Below, piece by piece: positions 1 through 8,811 of a stretch of 60,666 nt of DNA; within the stretch, counting starts at the first letter, position 1; every line of letters begins with the position of its first letter. Source of the stretch: an uncultured Sphingomonas sp. (GTDB lineage Bacteria; Pseudomonadota; Alphaproteobacteria; Sphingomonadales; Sphingomonadaceae); assembly GCA_946886645.1 (NCBI GenBank), contig CAMPIY010000001.1, positions 1 to 60,666 on the forward strand. Direction: 5' to 3'. The notes under the pieces were generated by a model. The model was not told where the DNA came from. It saw only the letters and a program-made list of their open reading frames with translations, and did no database searches. A program made the translations under genes and the position numbers.

Positions 1-49
1 TGTGTTCACACCGCAGGGGTCGCAAGTTCAATCCTTGCCGCGCCCACCA
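1..49 (+). tRNA. 3' part of tRNA-Val (CAC)
   Basis: The bases fold as the 3' half of a tRNA: anticodon loop TTCACAC with anticodon CAC at 7-9, variable loop, T arm GCAAG-TTCAATC-CTTGC at 22-38, acceptor strand CGCGCCC at 39-45, discriminator A46 and an encoded CCA at 47-49. The 5' half would lie outside the window on the left, so this copy is probably the end of the working host gene, kept intact because the phage brings an identical 3' end. Confidence 0.85.
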
Positions 50-54
50 CGCCT
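1..54 (+). other. attL, left attachment core (perfect copy of attR)
   Basis: The first 54 bases recur without mismatch as the last 54 bases of the window. The repeat starts in the anticodon stem of a tRNA and runs five bases past its CCA end, the usual core of an integrase that inserts into a tRNA gene. The integrase stop codon lies 12 bases further in. The identity is seen; that strand exchange occurs within it is inferred. Confidence 0.95.
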
Positions 55-66
55 TCCTCTTGATAT

Positions 67-1314
67 TCATGCCTTTTTCCCTCTCGCGATCGAGGCGACG
101 TTGCCGCCCTGTGCGGTAAGATCGCGGTAAAACGCTCCTGGAACGATGGCCTCGATCTCGTCGATCAGGGCCTCGGTGACCGCCAATGCGCGGCCGAGAT
201 TGGCCGGATCTACAAGTGCGTACAGGTCGCTGACGGTGACCGGGACGTGCCCGGCCATCATCCGGCCCTGCACCCAATGTTCCTCGCCGAGTCGTTTCCG
301 AGCCAGCGTCATCACCGACCGGCGAATCAGTTTCGTGCCGGCCTCGCCTCGACCGGGCAGGCCGAGATCCTCCGCCATCGACTCCCATGCCGACTTGATC
401 GTGCCGACGGGGATGTAGGAGCCCGTCACCTCGTCGAGGTGCGGCGCGAACTGACGGGCGATGGGAACGGTGGCCCGGCGCTTGCGGGTCTGCCGCCGGC
501 CGACCGGATTGAGAGCCAGGACCCGGGGCTTCGGGTGCCATTGGCCGCGTTCCGGCTTGGTACTGATGTCGAGCACGGCGTCTGGACGGGCCCAGGTGGC
601 GACGCTGGCCCTGAGGAAGCGGAGCAAATTCTCACGCTCCCGCCGGCGCCGGACCAATTCCTTCTCGCTCCATGGTCCTTCCGGATGGAGGCAGTAGCGG
701 AACATTGCGGCCAACTCGGCGACGTCGCTGCGATGCTGAGGGGTCCGATTGACCTCCCGTGGCGGAATCGGGCGGAATTTCGGCTGCTCTCCGACCAGAC
801 GAATCGCCGATGCCAGCTGGAGCACGCTGTTTTCCACCGTCGAGGCGGCGCGTGCGCGTTCCTTGCCCTTTGACGAGACGATCGGCTGTTCCATCGCCCA
901 TAACCGGAATTTCTGGATCCAGCGCTCGTCGACGTCGTGGCAGAACACCGCGGCGGAGCTGAGCGTCTCAATATAGTCGACGACGTGATCGAGCCGGGAA
1001 TTGATCGCCGTCTCGCTCTGCTTGCCTTCGGCCTCGACGCGGGCGAGCTCGATCGCTTCGGTCACTAGCCGCCCACTGTCCGCAACGAAGGGCCGGTTGC
1101 ATGTGGGGCAGGATCTGACCCCCCGCGTGATTTCGACGAATTTGCGGTCGAGCGCGGCGATCGCGGCTTCGATCTCTGTCGAGCCCGCCGAAGCTGCTCG
1201 TTCGCGTCCGGCCTCGACGTCGTACCAGACGATTTCGTGGTTTCGCCCTGGCCGCGGGTAGAGCCGGAATCCTCCGCGCTGGTAGAGCGGTTCATCGCGC
1301 TTCGTCTTAGGCAT
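67..1314 (-). CDS. int: phage integrase, tyrosine recombinase
   Basis: This 415-residue protein catalyses site-specific integration and excision at the tRNA-Val att site next to it. The C-terminal half carries the tyrosine recombinase residues: Arg243 in SVATWARPDAVLDI, a box II region TKLIRRSVMTLARK (Arg331, with Lys in the usual His place), GH at 355-356 and the nucleophile Tyr365 in SDLYALV. The N-terminal part (about 1-190) should hold the arm-binding and core-binding domains; a CPTC motif at 69-72 is unusual. The ATG at 1314 has an AGAGG ribosome binding site. It is the last gene of the PL operon, beside attL. Confidence 0.93.
   Translation of the reverse strand: MPKTKRDEPLYQRGGFRLYPRPGRNHEIVWYDVEAGRERAASAGSTEIEAAIAALDRKFVEITRGVRSCPTCNRPFVADSGRLVTEAIELARVEAEGKQSETAINSRLDHVVDYIETLSSAAVFCHDVDERWIQKFRLWAMEQPIVSSKGKERARAASTVENSVLQLASAIRLVGEQPKFRPIPPREVNRTPQHRSDVAELAAMFRYCLHPEGPWSEKELVRRRRERENLLRFLRASVATWARPDAVLDISTKPERGQWHPKPRVLALNPVGRRQTRKRRATVPIARQFAPHLDEVTGSYIPVGTIKSAWESMAEDLGLPGRGEAGTKLIRRSVMTLARKRLGEEHWVQGRMMAGHVPVTVSDLYALVDPANLGRALAVTEALIDEIEAIVPGAFYRDLTAQGGNVASIARGKKA
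112..132 (+). repeat. candidate arm-type integrase sites, left (P') arm
   Basis: Two tandem copies, TGCGGTAAGA and CGCGGTAAAA, start 11 bp apart (112 and 123) inside the 3' end of the integrase gene, about 60 bp from the att core. The same 11-bp-spaced doublet occurs on the other side of the core at 60503-60523. Paired repeats on both arms are typical of lambda-type integrase arm sites. Integrase binding is inferred. Confidence 0.6.
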
Positions 1315-1469
1315 TGGGACCTCTGGAGTTCTGCAGCCTTCGTCTGGATCAGCTCGCCGACGCCGATCGCGTTGAGCATGTCGAGCATGTCGGCCTCGAG
1401 CCTGATACCCTTACCCTTCTCGGTCTGGCGAGACCAATGGCGAGCGATTTCGGGGAGCTCAGCGCCCAT
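1065..1469 (-). CDS. small protein of unknown function overlapping int
   Basis: The ATG at 1469 has a strong GGAGGA ribosome binding site 5 bases upstream and overlaps the end of the preceding gene, so translation very likely starts here. The first 60 residues (starting MGAELPEIARHW) look like normal protein. The frame then runs 250 bases into the integrase gene in another frame, giving 134 residues with a low-complexity basic tail. I do not recognise it. Its place before int would suit an excision factor, but no helix-turn-helix is evident. Confidence 0.5.
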   Translation of the reverse strand: MGAELPEIARHWSRQTEKGKGIRLEADMLDMLNAIGVGELIQTKAAELQRSQCLRRSAMNRSTSAEDSGSTRGQGETTKSSGTTSRPDANEQLRRARQRSKPRSPRSTANSSKSRGGSDPAPHATGPSLRTVGG

Positions 1470-1803
1470 CTTGTCCTCCGATGGATGGATCGATCGCCTT
1501 TCGGATGCGCTCGATGCCGCCCTCGAGCGTGCGGATCGCGGTCGCCTTCGTCGCTCCGGTCTCCAGGTCGATCTTGGCATTGATCATGTAGCCGAGCGCC
1601 GCCTTCAGCTCCTCAACCGACTCTTCGCTCGTCCCCATCCTAGCGGCGAGGGCGGCATCGGCACGTCGGGCCGCTTCCCGAGTAAGTTCAGAGCAGCGCT
1701 TCGCGTCGAGCTTATTGATCGTAGCGAACCTTCCCGCGGCTTCGTGCAGGTCCAATGCGGCTTGTTTCAGCACCTCACGTAGACGGTCAAAGGATGCGGT
1801 CAT
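1459..1803 (-). CDS. hypothetical protein, largely helical
   Basis: A 114-residue acidic and alanine-rich protein with heptad-like helices in its first half (FDRLREVLKQAALDLHEA). It overlaps the stop of the upstream gene by an ATGA and overlaps the next start by 11 bases, so it is translationally coupled within the PL operon. No family recognised. Confidence 0.7.
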   Translation of the reverse strand: MTASFDRLREVLKQAALDLHEAAGRFATINKLDAKRCSELTREAARRADAALAARMGTSEESVEELKAALGYMINAKIDLETGATKATAIRTLEGGIERIRKAIDPSIGGQDGR

Positions 1804-2330
1804 GATCGGATATCCGTCGTCGCATAGGACGGCCGCGCCGGACGGATCGCCTCGGCACAGGTTCGGAGCGACGCCGCCGCCATCTCAATTTCCACCGCCT
1901 GGTCGAAGAAGCCGTGATCGCGGATCCGCCGGGCCACTTCGAGCGACTCGGCGATGGCGTTGTCGATCGCCCGGGCGCCGCCGGCCAGCGCGTCGTGCCG
2001 CTCCTTCGCCGCCAGCTCCGCGGCGCCGAGAGCGTTGCCGGAATATGAGGTGGATACCTTCGGGGCTTCGTCGCCGCGCCGGCCCTTCCGGAAATCGTCC
2101 ATCGACCAGGCGATTTCCTCGGCCTCCGCGGACTGCATCAGCTCGAGCTTGCGCTTCTCCGGCGTCCAGTCGGTCGACGCGAACACGCGCTGGCGGTTCT
2201 TCTGGGCCCATTCGCGCACCAGGTCCGGTGCCAGCGGATCACGGCCCCAGAGCGTGAATTTCGGCTCTTCCGGCGCGGCTTTGGTCTCGGCCAGGACGTC
2301 GAAGGCGCCCGGTTGCTGCTTTGTGTTCAT
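1800..2330 (-). CDS. hypothetical phage protein
   Basis: A 176-residue protein with a short acidic N-terminus, a central region with several tryptophans (residues about 27-80) and an alanine-rich helical C-terminal half. Both ends overlap neighbouring genes by four bases, the coupling pattern used throughout this operon. I recognise no domain and assign no function. Confidence 0.75.
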   Translation of the reverse strand: MNTKQQPGAFDVLAETKAAPEEPKFTLWGRDPLAPDLVREWAQKNRQRVFASTDWTPEKRKLELMQSAEAEEIAWSMDDFRKGRRGDEAPKVSTSYSGNALGAAELAAKERHDALAGGARAIDNAIAESLEVARRIRDHGFFDQAVEIEMAAASLRTCAEAIRPARPSYATTDIRS

Positions 2331-2817
2331 TGTTCGGTCCCCTTTGACGGTGCCGGGAGCATCGGAAGCATCGCTGGCATCTTTCCGGTCAGATACGCCT
2401 CAGCGATCTGTGGCCGCATCCAGTCGCCGACCGTCCCGCCGGTTGGGAGCATGATGTTGGCCATGAACTCGTCCTCGAAGACGCTGATGCCGCTCTCGAC
2501 GGCCTCGAGCTTCGCCTTGATGACGAGCGCCAGGGCGCGCCACTTCTGCTTCACGGCCTGCTCGTACTGCTTCGCCGCCTCGGTCTCCGATCGGCGATAT
2601 TCGGTGTAGCCCCGCTTGTACGTCGTGAAGCGCTTCTCATCGCGCGCCGGCAGCGGAAGCAGGAAGCGGATCATCCGGCCTTCCATCCGAAAGCCGACGA
2701 CGGCCCCGCCTTCCTGCCAGCCGTACATGAACTGGTCGGCACCGTAGCGGGTCAGAGTCCGCTCGATCTCCGAACGGCTCTTGTCGCTGCTGACGTCGGT
2801 GTTGGCGGCGTACAGAG

Positions 2818-2821
<4 letters not shown>
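2327..2821 (-). CDS. conserved phage protein of unknown function
   Basis: 164 residues beginning MTLYAANTDVSSDKSRSEIE. Proteins with this start (short segment, then SEIERTL-RYGA and a section of the type FRMEGRMIRFLLPLP) are common in phages and prophages and have no known function. The ATG at 2821 overlaps the stop of the Gp37/Gp68-family gene, which makes it preferable to the longer open frame upstream. The C-terminal half is helical and ends with a proline-rich tail. Confidence 0.8.
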
Positions 2822-3794
<973 letters not shown>

Positions 3795-3795
<1 letters not shown>

Positions 3796-4037
3796 TAGAC
3801 GAGCACCCGAGCGATGTGGTTGCAATAGACGGCGACGCACTTCCAGTAGAGGGCCATCGGCGCCTTGTGGTTCCGCCAGCATTCTTGGGCCCGATGGCGA
3901 GCATCGTCTCGGATGGCCACGATGACGCGTCGCAGCCGAGACCTTTCATCCGGGGTGAGTTCGACCATTGCGAGCTTGGCCGCCGGCAAGCCGAGAACGG
4001 GATTGCGAACCTCGCGGCGGGAGGATCGATCAGCCAT
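3795..4037 (-). CDS. small hypothetical protein
   Basis: 80 residues with a helical, basic core (PDERSRLRRVIVAIRDDARH) and a C-terminal part with clustered aromatic residues and cysteines (LYWKCVAVYCNHIARVLV) that may be an amphipathic or membrane-near helix. The ATG at 4037 overlaps the end of the upstream gene. The longer frame upstream of this start is an arginine-rich shadow of the neighbouring gene. Function unknown. Confidence 0.65.
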
Positions 4038-4392
4038 CAATATAATCCTCGGGATGATCATCGTCCGGATCGAACGACGGCTCAGGATCCGGCGCCGGAA
4101 GCAGCTCAGGCGGGAGCACCGCCGCGACCGAGGCCGGCAGCTGGTACGCTTTCTTCGGCTGCCGCTTCTGGGCGATCGCCGCCGAGCAGGGCGTGAACTG
4201 GTAGATCGACCCGCCACCGATCAGCACCGCCTCGAGCAGCCGGTCGTTAAACAGCGGTTCGATCGAGAGGAGCTTCGTACCGAAGCGTTCCACCTCTTCG
4301 ACGCGGCCGACCAGCGTGCGGTGGCCCAGCACTTCAACGATAGCGTAATCGCCGTCGGGCATCTCGAGCGGGATCTGGTCGACGTCAGCCAC
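4030..4392 (-). CDS. conserved phage hypothetical protein
   Basis: 120 residues. The first 75 form a compact predicted beta-rich domain (DYAIVEVLGHRTLVGRVEEV, then EAVLIGGGSIYQFTPCS); the rest is a proline- and acid-rich tail ending in DDDHPEDYIDG. Similar proteins occur beside recombination genes in other alphaproteobacterial prophages, as far as I recall, without known function. It overlaps both neighbours by about eight bases. Confidence 0.75.
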   Translation of the reverse strand: MADVDQIPLEMPDGDYAIVEVLGHRTLVGRVEEVERFGTKLLSIEPLFNDRLLEAVLIGGGSIYQFTPCSAAIAQKRQPKKAYQLPASVAAVLPPELLPAPDPEPSFDPDDDHPEDYIDG

Positions 4393-4603
4393 GGCGGTGT
4401 CTCCTCAATCTGATGACGCCGCCACAGAGCGAAGTGGCGGGCATGGGCAAGGCAGTGCCGCAGAACGCGCATTCCGCCGTCACCCGGCCGACGTACCAGT
4501 GCGAGCGGCCGCAGCCGGGGCACCAGTTGGTGTCGTTCTCCCGATAGGTGACGTGATAGCCGCGAACCTTTGCAGGGATCAGGGTGCCCGCCGCGCCGGT
4601 CAT
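4385..4603 (-). CDS. small zinc-ribbon protein
   Basis: 72 residues with two cysteine knuckles, CPGCGRSHWY and CAFCG, 15 residues apart, the pattern of a single zinc ribbon. The flanks are short and basic. Its start overlaps the recT stop by four bases. It may bind nucleic acid or a partner protein, but only the zinc motif can be seen. Confidence 0.75.
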   Translation of the reverse strand: MTGAAGTLIPAKVRGYHVTYRENDTNWCPGCGRSHWYVGRVTAECAFCGTALPMPATSLCGGVIRLRRHRRG

Positions 4604-5598
4604 GGCTTCGCCTTGAGCCGCTTCTCGGCATTCTCATAAGCCTGGTCGACGGTCGCCCGGATATCATCGGGCATGGCCTCGACGTGCTTGCGGTTGTCAG
4701 AGCGAAGGCTGTTGAGGTCCGGCATGTTTTCGACCTTGCCGGCGCGCGCGATGATCTCGTTCGCCACGGCCTGGGCTGGGTGTTCGCTATCATCGGACTC
4801 GTCCGCGGGGGGCTTGTCCTTCGGCGGCAGTTCGCCGGTCTCCTTATCGTGGGGCTCTTCCTTCCGGATATTGGTCGGCGGTGCGGTTCGGGTGGGCGCC
4901 GGCTCCTGTGTGGTCGAGCTCGCACCGGCCTGACGAAGCGGCGGGATCGGAGCCGCTTCGTTCTCGAGGCTGCCGCCGTCGAGCATCCCGACGTCGCTCT
5001 CGTCGTAGATTCCGGCGAAACCGAAGGCGTAGCGAGCGCACTGGATCGTCGACTTGTGGCGGAGCATGCGCGCCGGCATCTTGTTCCAGGGATCGGTGCC
5101 CTGCTTACATTCCGAGAGATATTCGATGATCCGGACCGGGATTGAGCGATCCTTGCGATGGATCGTGGTCGCGATGGCGTAGAGATTGCCTTCGGCGTCA
5201 GGCATGTCCTCCCACTCGATGCCCTCGAGCTGCGGATGCTCGTTGATGATGCGGATCCAGCCGTCGATCGAGACCACCGGCACGATTCCGCCGCCCTTCT
5301 TCGGGAAGGCGTAGATCTCCTTGGTCAGCGGGTTCAGCCCATAGGCTTCGGAGACCACGAGCAGCGACGCGAATTCCTCGTTGCTGGCGCCCTGGAACAC
5401 CGTCGCCATCAGGACCCGCTGAAGGTCCATCGGATCCATCGAGAGGCGGCTGGCCATCTTGTCGAGGATGGAGACCTTGCCTTCGCGCGCCTTCAGAGCC
5501 GGCTCAGCCGGATTGATGGCGGTGCGGGCGACCTGGCGATTGCCCTGAGCTGGCGGGCGAGTGGTGCCCTGGCGATTGTACGAGCGGTTCTGGGTCAT
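4600..5598 (-). CDS. recT: RecT-family single-strand annealing protein
   Basis: 332 residues. RecT proteins bind single-stranded DNA and anneal complementary strands during phage recombination. The RecT core spans about residues 25-210, with the family motifs EFASLLVVSEAYGLNPLTKE, IYAFPKKGG, VVSIDGWIRIIN and KMPARMLRHKSTIQCARYAF. The C-terminal 110 residues are a proline- and acid-rich linker plus a short helical end. The ATG at 5598 follows an AAGGGGAAG ribosome binding site; a TTG 18 bases upstream is less likely. The ExoX-like nuclease two genes upstream is its probable partner. Confidence 0.92.
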   Translation of the reverse strand: MTQNRSYNRQGTTRPPAQGNRQVARTAINPAEPALKAREGKVSILDKMASRLSMDPMDLQRVLMATVFQGASNEEFASLLVVSEAYGLNPLTKEIYAFPKKGGGIVPVVSIDGWIRIINEHPQLEGIEWEDMPDAEGNLYAIATTIHRKDRSIPVRIIEYLSECKQGTDPWNKMPARMLRHKSTIQCARYAFGFAGIYDESDVGMLDGGSLENEAAPIPPLRQAGASSTTQEPAPTRTAPPTNIRKEEPHDKETGELPPKDKPPADESDDSEHPAQAVANEIIARAGKVENMPDLNSLRSDNRKHVEAMPDDIRATVDQAYENAEKRLKAKP

Positions 5599-5612
5599 TT
5601 GTCGCTTCCCCT

Positions 5613-5984
5613 TCAAAATGGAACTTCAGGATTGGTCGCAGAGGCCTCTTCGTGGCGGTACTCCTCGATCACCCGGCGTACCGTGGAGACGGCGCGCTCC
5701 TTCTCGGCCTCACCAGAATTCAGATGGCCGACGAAATCGTAGATCGCCTCGAATTCAGGATAGGTGAGCACGATCGAGCCGGTGGCATCGTCGCCGAGAC
5801 GGCGGACCTTTCCCTTGGTGACACGCGCCAACCACAGACGAATTTCGCGCAGTCCGTTTTCCAGCGCCTGGTGCTCGCCGCAGCCTTCATCGATTGCAGG
5901 CGGCCGAGCTGCGGCAAAGCCCTTGAACCACCAGATGCCATCGGCCAGGACGCCAAGCGCGTGCTCGACTGATTTGATCATCAT
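5613..5984 (-). CDS. hypothetical protein between exonuclease and recT
   Basis: 123 residues starting at an ATG that overlaps the exonuclease stop (ATGA). The sequence has the look of a folded alpha/beta protein (SVEHALGVLADGIWWFKGFA at the start, then IRLWLARVTKGKVRRLGDD) with a short charged tail. Position between two recombination genes suggests a role with them. No family recognised. Confidence 0.7.
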   Translation of the reverse strand: MMIKSVEHALGVLADGIWWFKGFAAARPPAIDEGCGEHQALENGLREIRLWLARVTKGKVRRLGDDATGSIVLTYPEFEAIYDFVGHLNSGEAEKERAVSTVRRVIEEYRHEEASATNPEVPF

Positions 5985-6691
5985 CGGCCCGCTCCGAACC
6001 GGCGGTCCAATTCGCGCTGAGCGTTCCATTTCAGATCCTCTTCCATGGTGACCTGGCGGACCATCCAGTCGAGGAAGCCGGTCTCGACCTCTTCCCATGG
6101 GCGATCGCGGAACTTGCCGATCGTGCAGCGCGGCAACAGGCGCGGCTCGCGGGTCCAGCCGACCATCAGCTTGCCCGTCGCGCCGGCGTCGAACAGGGCG
6201 CAGAGGATATGGGCGGTGACATAGGTGTCAGGCGCCGCCCGATGCGGCGGCATGCTCAGCTCCGGGTCCGGAGCGATGAGCCCCTGATCCTCGAGCCAGT
6301 AGCGAAGCGTCTGGTTCTGATGGTTGGGTGCCTCCGGCCAGATCCGGAGCGCCGCCTTCAGGGTGCAGATCAGCCAAAGCTCGAGATGCTTGGCGATCCA
6401 CTGGAATTCGAACTCGACGTTGTGCGCGGCGATCGCGTCGACACCCGCTGCCTTCGCATCCGCTATCAGCCCGGCCGGGTTGAACGGCGGCAGGCCGGCA
6501 ACCTCCTTGGCGGTGATATGGTGGATGGCGCGGGTCTCAGGCGGACTGGAGCCAACGCCGCAGAGCCAGGAAACCGGCTCAAAGACCTGGCGGGCCTCGA
6601 GATCGACGTCGGTATAGCCGACCTCGATCACCTCCCCCTCGGGCGGAGCGAGACCCGTCGTCTCGAAATCGATGACACGGAGCAACGTCAC
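5981..6691 (-). CDS. DEDDh 3'-5' exonuclease, exonuclease X-like
   Basis: 236 residues with the three DnaQ-type motifs: ExoI VIDFETTG (Asp8, Glu10), ExoII AAHNVEFEFQW and ExoIII HRAAPDTYVTAHIL. The C-terminal segment IGKFRDRPWEEVETGFLDWM matches the small module found at the end of exonuclease X homologues. The enzyme would degrade one DNA strand from a 3' end and provide single strands for the RecT protein encoded two genes downstream. It overlaps both neighbours by four bases. Confidence 0.88.
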   Translation of the reverse strand: MTLLRVIDFETTGLAPPEGEVIEVGYTDVDLEARQVFEPVSWLCGVGSSPPETRAIHHITAKEVAGLPPFNPAGLIADAKAAGVDAIAAHNVEFEFQWIAKHLELWLICTLKAALRIWPEAPNHQNQTLRYWLEDQGLIAPDPELSMPPHRAAPDTYVTAHILCALFDAGATGKLMVGWTREPRLLPRCTIGKFRDRPWEEVETGFLDWMVRQVTMEEDLKWNAQRELDRRFGAGR

Positions 6692-7473
6692 CGGACGCGC
6701 ACCCCGACATCCTCATAGATCCGGACGCCCTTGATCTCGCGGGTGCCGGAGCGAATGAGGGCGTTCACCGCCTTCTGGACTGCATCGCGGACGTTTTCGT
6801 TTGACGAGACCGCCTTGAAGGCCTTGTTCCAGTCCTCGATCTCGCCCTTCCACACTTTCTGAACCGAGGCGACGGACCCATAGTCGCCGCGGACGCTCAG
6901 CGTCGGCTCGGGCGGAGGCGGCGCCGGGGCGACCGGTTCAGGATCCGGAACGGGCTCACCCGCCGCACGGGCCTTCTCGGCTTCCTCCTGAGCGATGCGC
7001 TTGCGTTCGCGCTGAGCTTCGATCTCGCGTTGGCGCTGCTGTTCCTGCTCGCGTAGCTTCTGGCGGGCATAGGTCTCGATCTTGCCTCGCACCGACTGCA
7101 GTGCACCGTTGAGCCTGACGCTGTGGCGCTTGGCGGCCTCGTCGACCGCCCGGCCGGCCTCGAGATAGGGTCGCTTGACCATCTCGCGCTCGCCGTCGAC
7201 CACCTTCGCGGCGGCCGAGATCTGACGCTGCAGATCGGCGCAGCGCCCGGCGGTCTCGTCATCGTTGGCGATCGCTCGTTCGGAAGCCGCAATCAGGGCG
7301 TCGATCCGATCGATGAATCCTTCACGCTGACGCAGAGCATCGTCGAAGGCGGCGACCGCATCGATCGCCGGCGTCGGCCGGTTGTCAGAGCGAGTCACCA
7401 CGCCATCGGAAGCGGGAATGTCGGCGACGGGCGCGAAGAGCGGATCGGCCTTCCTGGATGCAATCTTGGTCAT
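6688..7473 (-). CDS. coiled-coil protein of the recombination cluster
   Basis: 261 residues. Residues about 50-170 form a long charged coiled coil (RQKLREQEQQRQREIEAQRE), followed by a proline-rich hinge and a C-terminal globular section that ends TREIKGVRIYEDVGVRVR. Coiled-coil proteins of this layout often lie upstream of recT-type genes. The ATG at 7473 with GGGGAA directly upstream is preferred over longer frames. A nuclease-inhibitor or scaffold role is possible but unproved. Confidence 0.75.
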   Translation of the reverse strand: MTKIASRKADPLFAPVADIPASDGVVTRSDNRPTPAIDAVAAFDDALRQREGFIDRIDALIAASERAIANDDETAGRCADLQRQISAAAKVVDGEREMVKRPYLEAGRAVDEAAKRHSVRLNGALQSVRGKIETYARQKLREQEQQRQREIEAQRERKRIAQEEAEKARAAGEPVPDPEPVAPAPPPPEPTLSVRGDYGSVASVQKVWKGEIEDWNKAFKAVSSNENVRDAVQKAVNALIRSGTREIKGVRIYEDVGVRVR

Positions 7474-7492
7474 TTCCCCATGGACTCCTTGT

Positions 7493-7873
7493 TCAGAACG
7501 GAAGCGGTGCGGACAGAAGGTCGATCGGTCGGTTCGGATTGGCTTGCGGGCTGTGCGGAGCATTCTCCCGGCCCCAGCGCTCGAGACTGACGAGATGATC
7601 GTGCTCGGCCTCACTGATCCGTTCGCAGGCGCACGCCGGCCAGACGCGGTAGAGATCGATTGGCCGGCCGTTGACCTCGGCCTGCCAGTTCCAGCGCTCG
7701 AGCAGCTCGCCGGTGTCGGGATCGCGGACCTGGCCCCAGAAGATGCGAAGGCCGACCGGATGGCCGCCGCGCGCCAGTTTCCACCGATAGAAGCCGGCGG
7801 TCGGGACGTCCGGATCCACGCTGCCCGGAAGTAGCGGACGGCGCTCCGAATAGTTGAGCGCGGCGCGGGCCAT
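7493..7873 (-). CDS. hypothetical phage protein
   Basis: 126 residues with a section FYRWKLARGGHPVGLRIFWG that reads like a beta-rich domain (a frequent phage protein pattern: substrate-independent, W- and G-rich), and a CAC cysteine pair. It overlaps the ACP-like gene by one base. Function unknown. Confidence 0.72.
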   Translation of the reverse strand: MARAALNYSERRPLLPGSVDPDVPTAGFYRWKLARGGHPVGLRIFWGQVRDPDTGELLERWNWQAEVNGRPIDLYRVWPACACERISEAEHDHLVSLERWGRENAPHSPQANPNRPIDLLSAPLPF

Positions 7874-8115
7874 CAGCCGCGGCCCAGCTTGCGATTGACG
7901 AGCGCGATGACGTGGCCGACGTTCTCGAGGCTGGCGCCTTCGTCGTCGGTGATCTTGATCTTGAACTTGTCCTCGAGCTTCACCAGCAACTCGATCGGAT
8001 CGAGGCTGTCGCCGTTGAGATCCTCGAACGTCGACACATAGGTGAAGCGCCTGGTGCCGAACTGTTCGGCGATGACGTCGCAGACCTCGGGGGCGGCGGA
8101 TTCGATATCGGCCAT
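7873..8115 (-). CDS. acyl carrier protein homologue
   Basis: 80 residues that align along their whole length with bacterial acyl carrier proteins. The phosphopantetheine attachment motif is intact: DLNGDSLDPIELLVKLEDKF, with Ser37 in DSL. Helix II and the acidic helix III region (ITDDEGASLENVGHVIALV) follow as in ACP. ACPs carry acyl chains as thioesters after modification by a host transferase. No other lipid or polyketide gene is present in the phage, so it would have to work with host enzymes or act as a binding decoy. It sits among early genes. Confidence 0.85.
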   Translation of the reverse strand: MADIESAAPEVCDVIAEQFGTRRFTYVSTFEDLNGDSLDPIELLVKLEDKFKIKITDDEGASLENVGHVIALVNRKLGRG

Positions 8116-8285
8116 CAGAAAAGCACTCCAGTCCAGGTAGCGACGATCGTCGCCAGACCGGCCGCCCAGGCGACAGCGATGATTGCCCAGCTCGGCTCAG
8201 CGAAATCGTGGCAAAGCGCGGATTGCTCAGGCTCCAGGCAGCGCTGGCATGGCGCCGGCTCGCGGCAGGCGGGGCAGAAGCTCAT
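8115..8285 (-). CDS. tiny membrane protein with zinc knuckle
   Basis: 56 residues: an N-terminal cysteine cluster (CPACREPAPCQRC) and one hydrophobic segment of about 20 residues at the C-terminus (WAIIAVAWAAGLATIVATW). The ATG at 8285 overlaps the upstream stop by four bases. A membrane-attached zinc knuckle; role unknown. Confidence 0.65.
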   Translation of the reverse strand: MSFCPACREPAPCQRCLEPEQSALCHDFAEPSWAIIAVAWAAGLATIVATWTGVLF

Positions 8286-8470
8286 GCTCGCCACCTCCGC
8301 TCGAGGGCGGCATCCCAGCCTTCCTCGAACCCGATGCGCATGGCGCCGGCATTGGAGGATCCGAGAGCGCGGCCGGCGTAGGAGCTGGCGGAAAAGCGCC
8401 GAAATGCCTCGGCGCGCTCCTGGTCCTCGTCCTCGACGGCGGCCTGATGATGGCAAGGGCGCAGGCTCAT
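8282..8470 (-). CDS. small hypothetical protein
   Basis: 62 residues, charged, ending GFEEGWDAALERRWRA, a helix pattern frequent in small phage proteins. Start ATG at 8470 overlaps the stop of the upstream gene by four bases; it also overlaps the next gene by four. No family recognised. Confidence 0.6.
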   Translation of the reverse strand: MSLRPCHHQAAVEDEDQERAEAFRRFSASSYAGRALGSSNAGAMRIGFEEGWDAALERRWRA

Positions 8471-8811
8471 CGGCTGCGCCTTTTCGGGCGGCCGCCTTGG
8501 CAGCTGTTGCACATGACCGTCTCGTCCTTCTTGGCGAGACGGTGATTGGCATGAAGGTCGATGAAGCGGCCGCAGAGGTATCGCTCCGCAGTGCCAGGAG
8601 CGTGGGAAACATATGCCCGAGCTCGATGCTTCTCGGGCCGTCCGCGGCGTGGGAGCCGACTACGCCACTTGCTGACGCGCGACCCCAGCCTGGGTCGCGG
8701 CTCGCTTTCGACGATCCTGGAGGGAATAGAGGCGAAACGGACGCCGGCGAGAAGCCCAGCGACCGCAGCGGCCATCATTCGTGAACGATTGAACATCAGG
8801 CGCGCCTCCAT
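8467..8811 (-). CDS. small basic protein with C-terminal cysteine/histidine cluster
   Basis: 114 residues. The start (MEARLMFNRSRMMAAAVAGL) has a short hydrophobic stretch; the middle is very basic; the end, AERYLCGRFIDLHANHRLAK, leads into CNSCQGGRPKRR. The C, H, H, C, C spacing could bind zinc, as in the zinc part of HNH-type proteins, but the nuclease motif itself is not visible. It overlaps the next gene upstream by 16 bases. Confidence 0.6.
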   Translation of the reverse strand: MEARLMFNRSRMMAAAVAGLLAGVRFASIPSRIVESEPRPRLGSRVSKWRSRLPRRGRPEKHRARAYVSHAPGTAERYLCGRFIDLHANHRLAKKDETVMCNSCQGGRPKRRSR

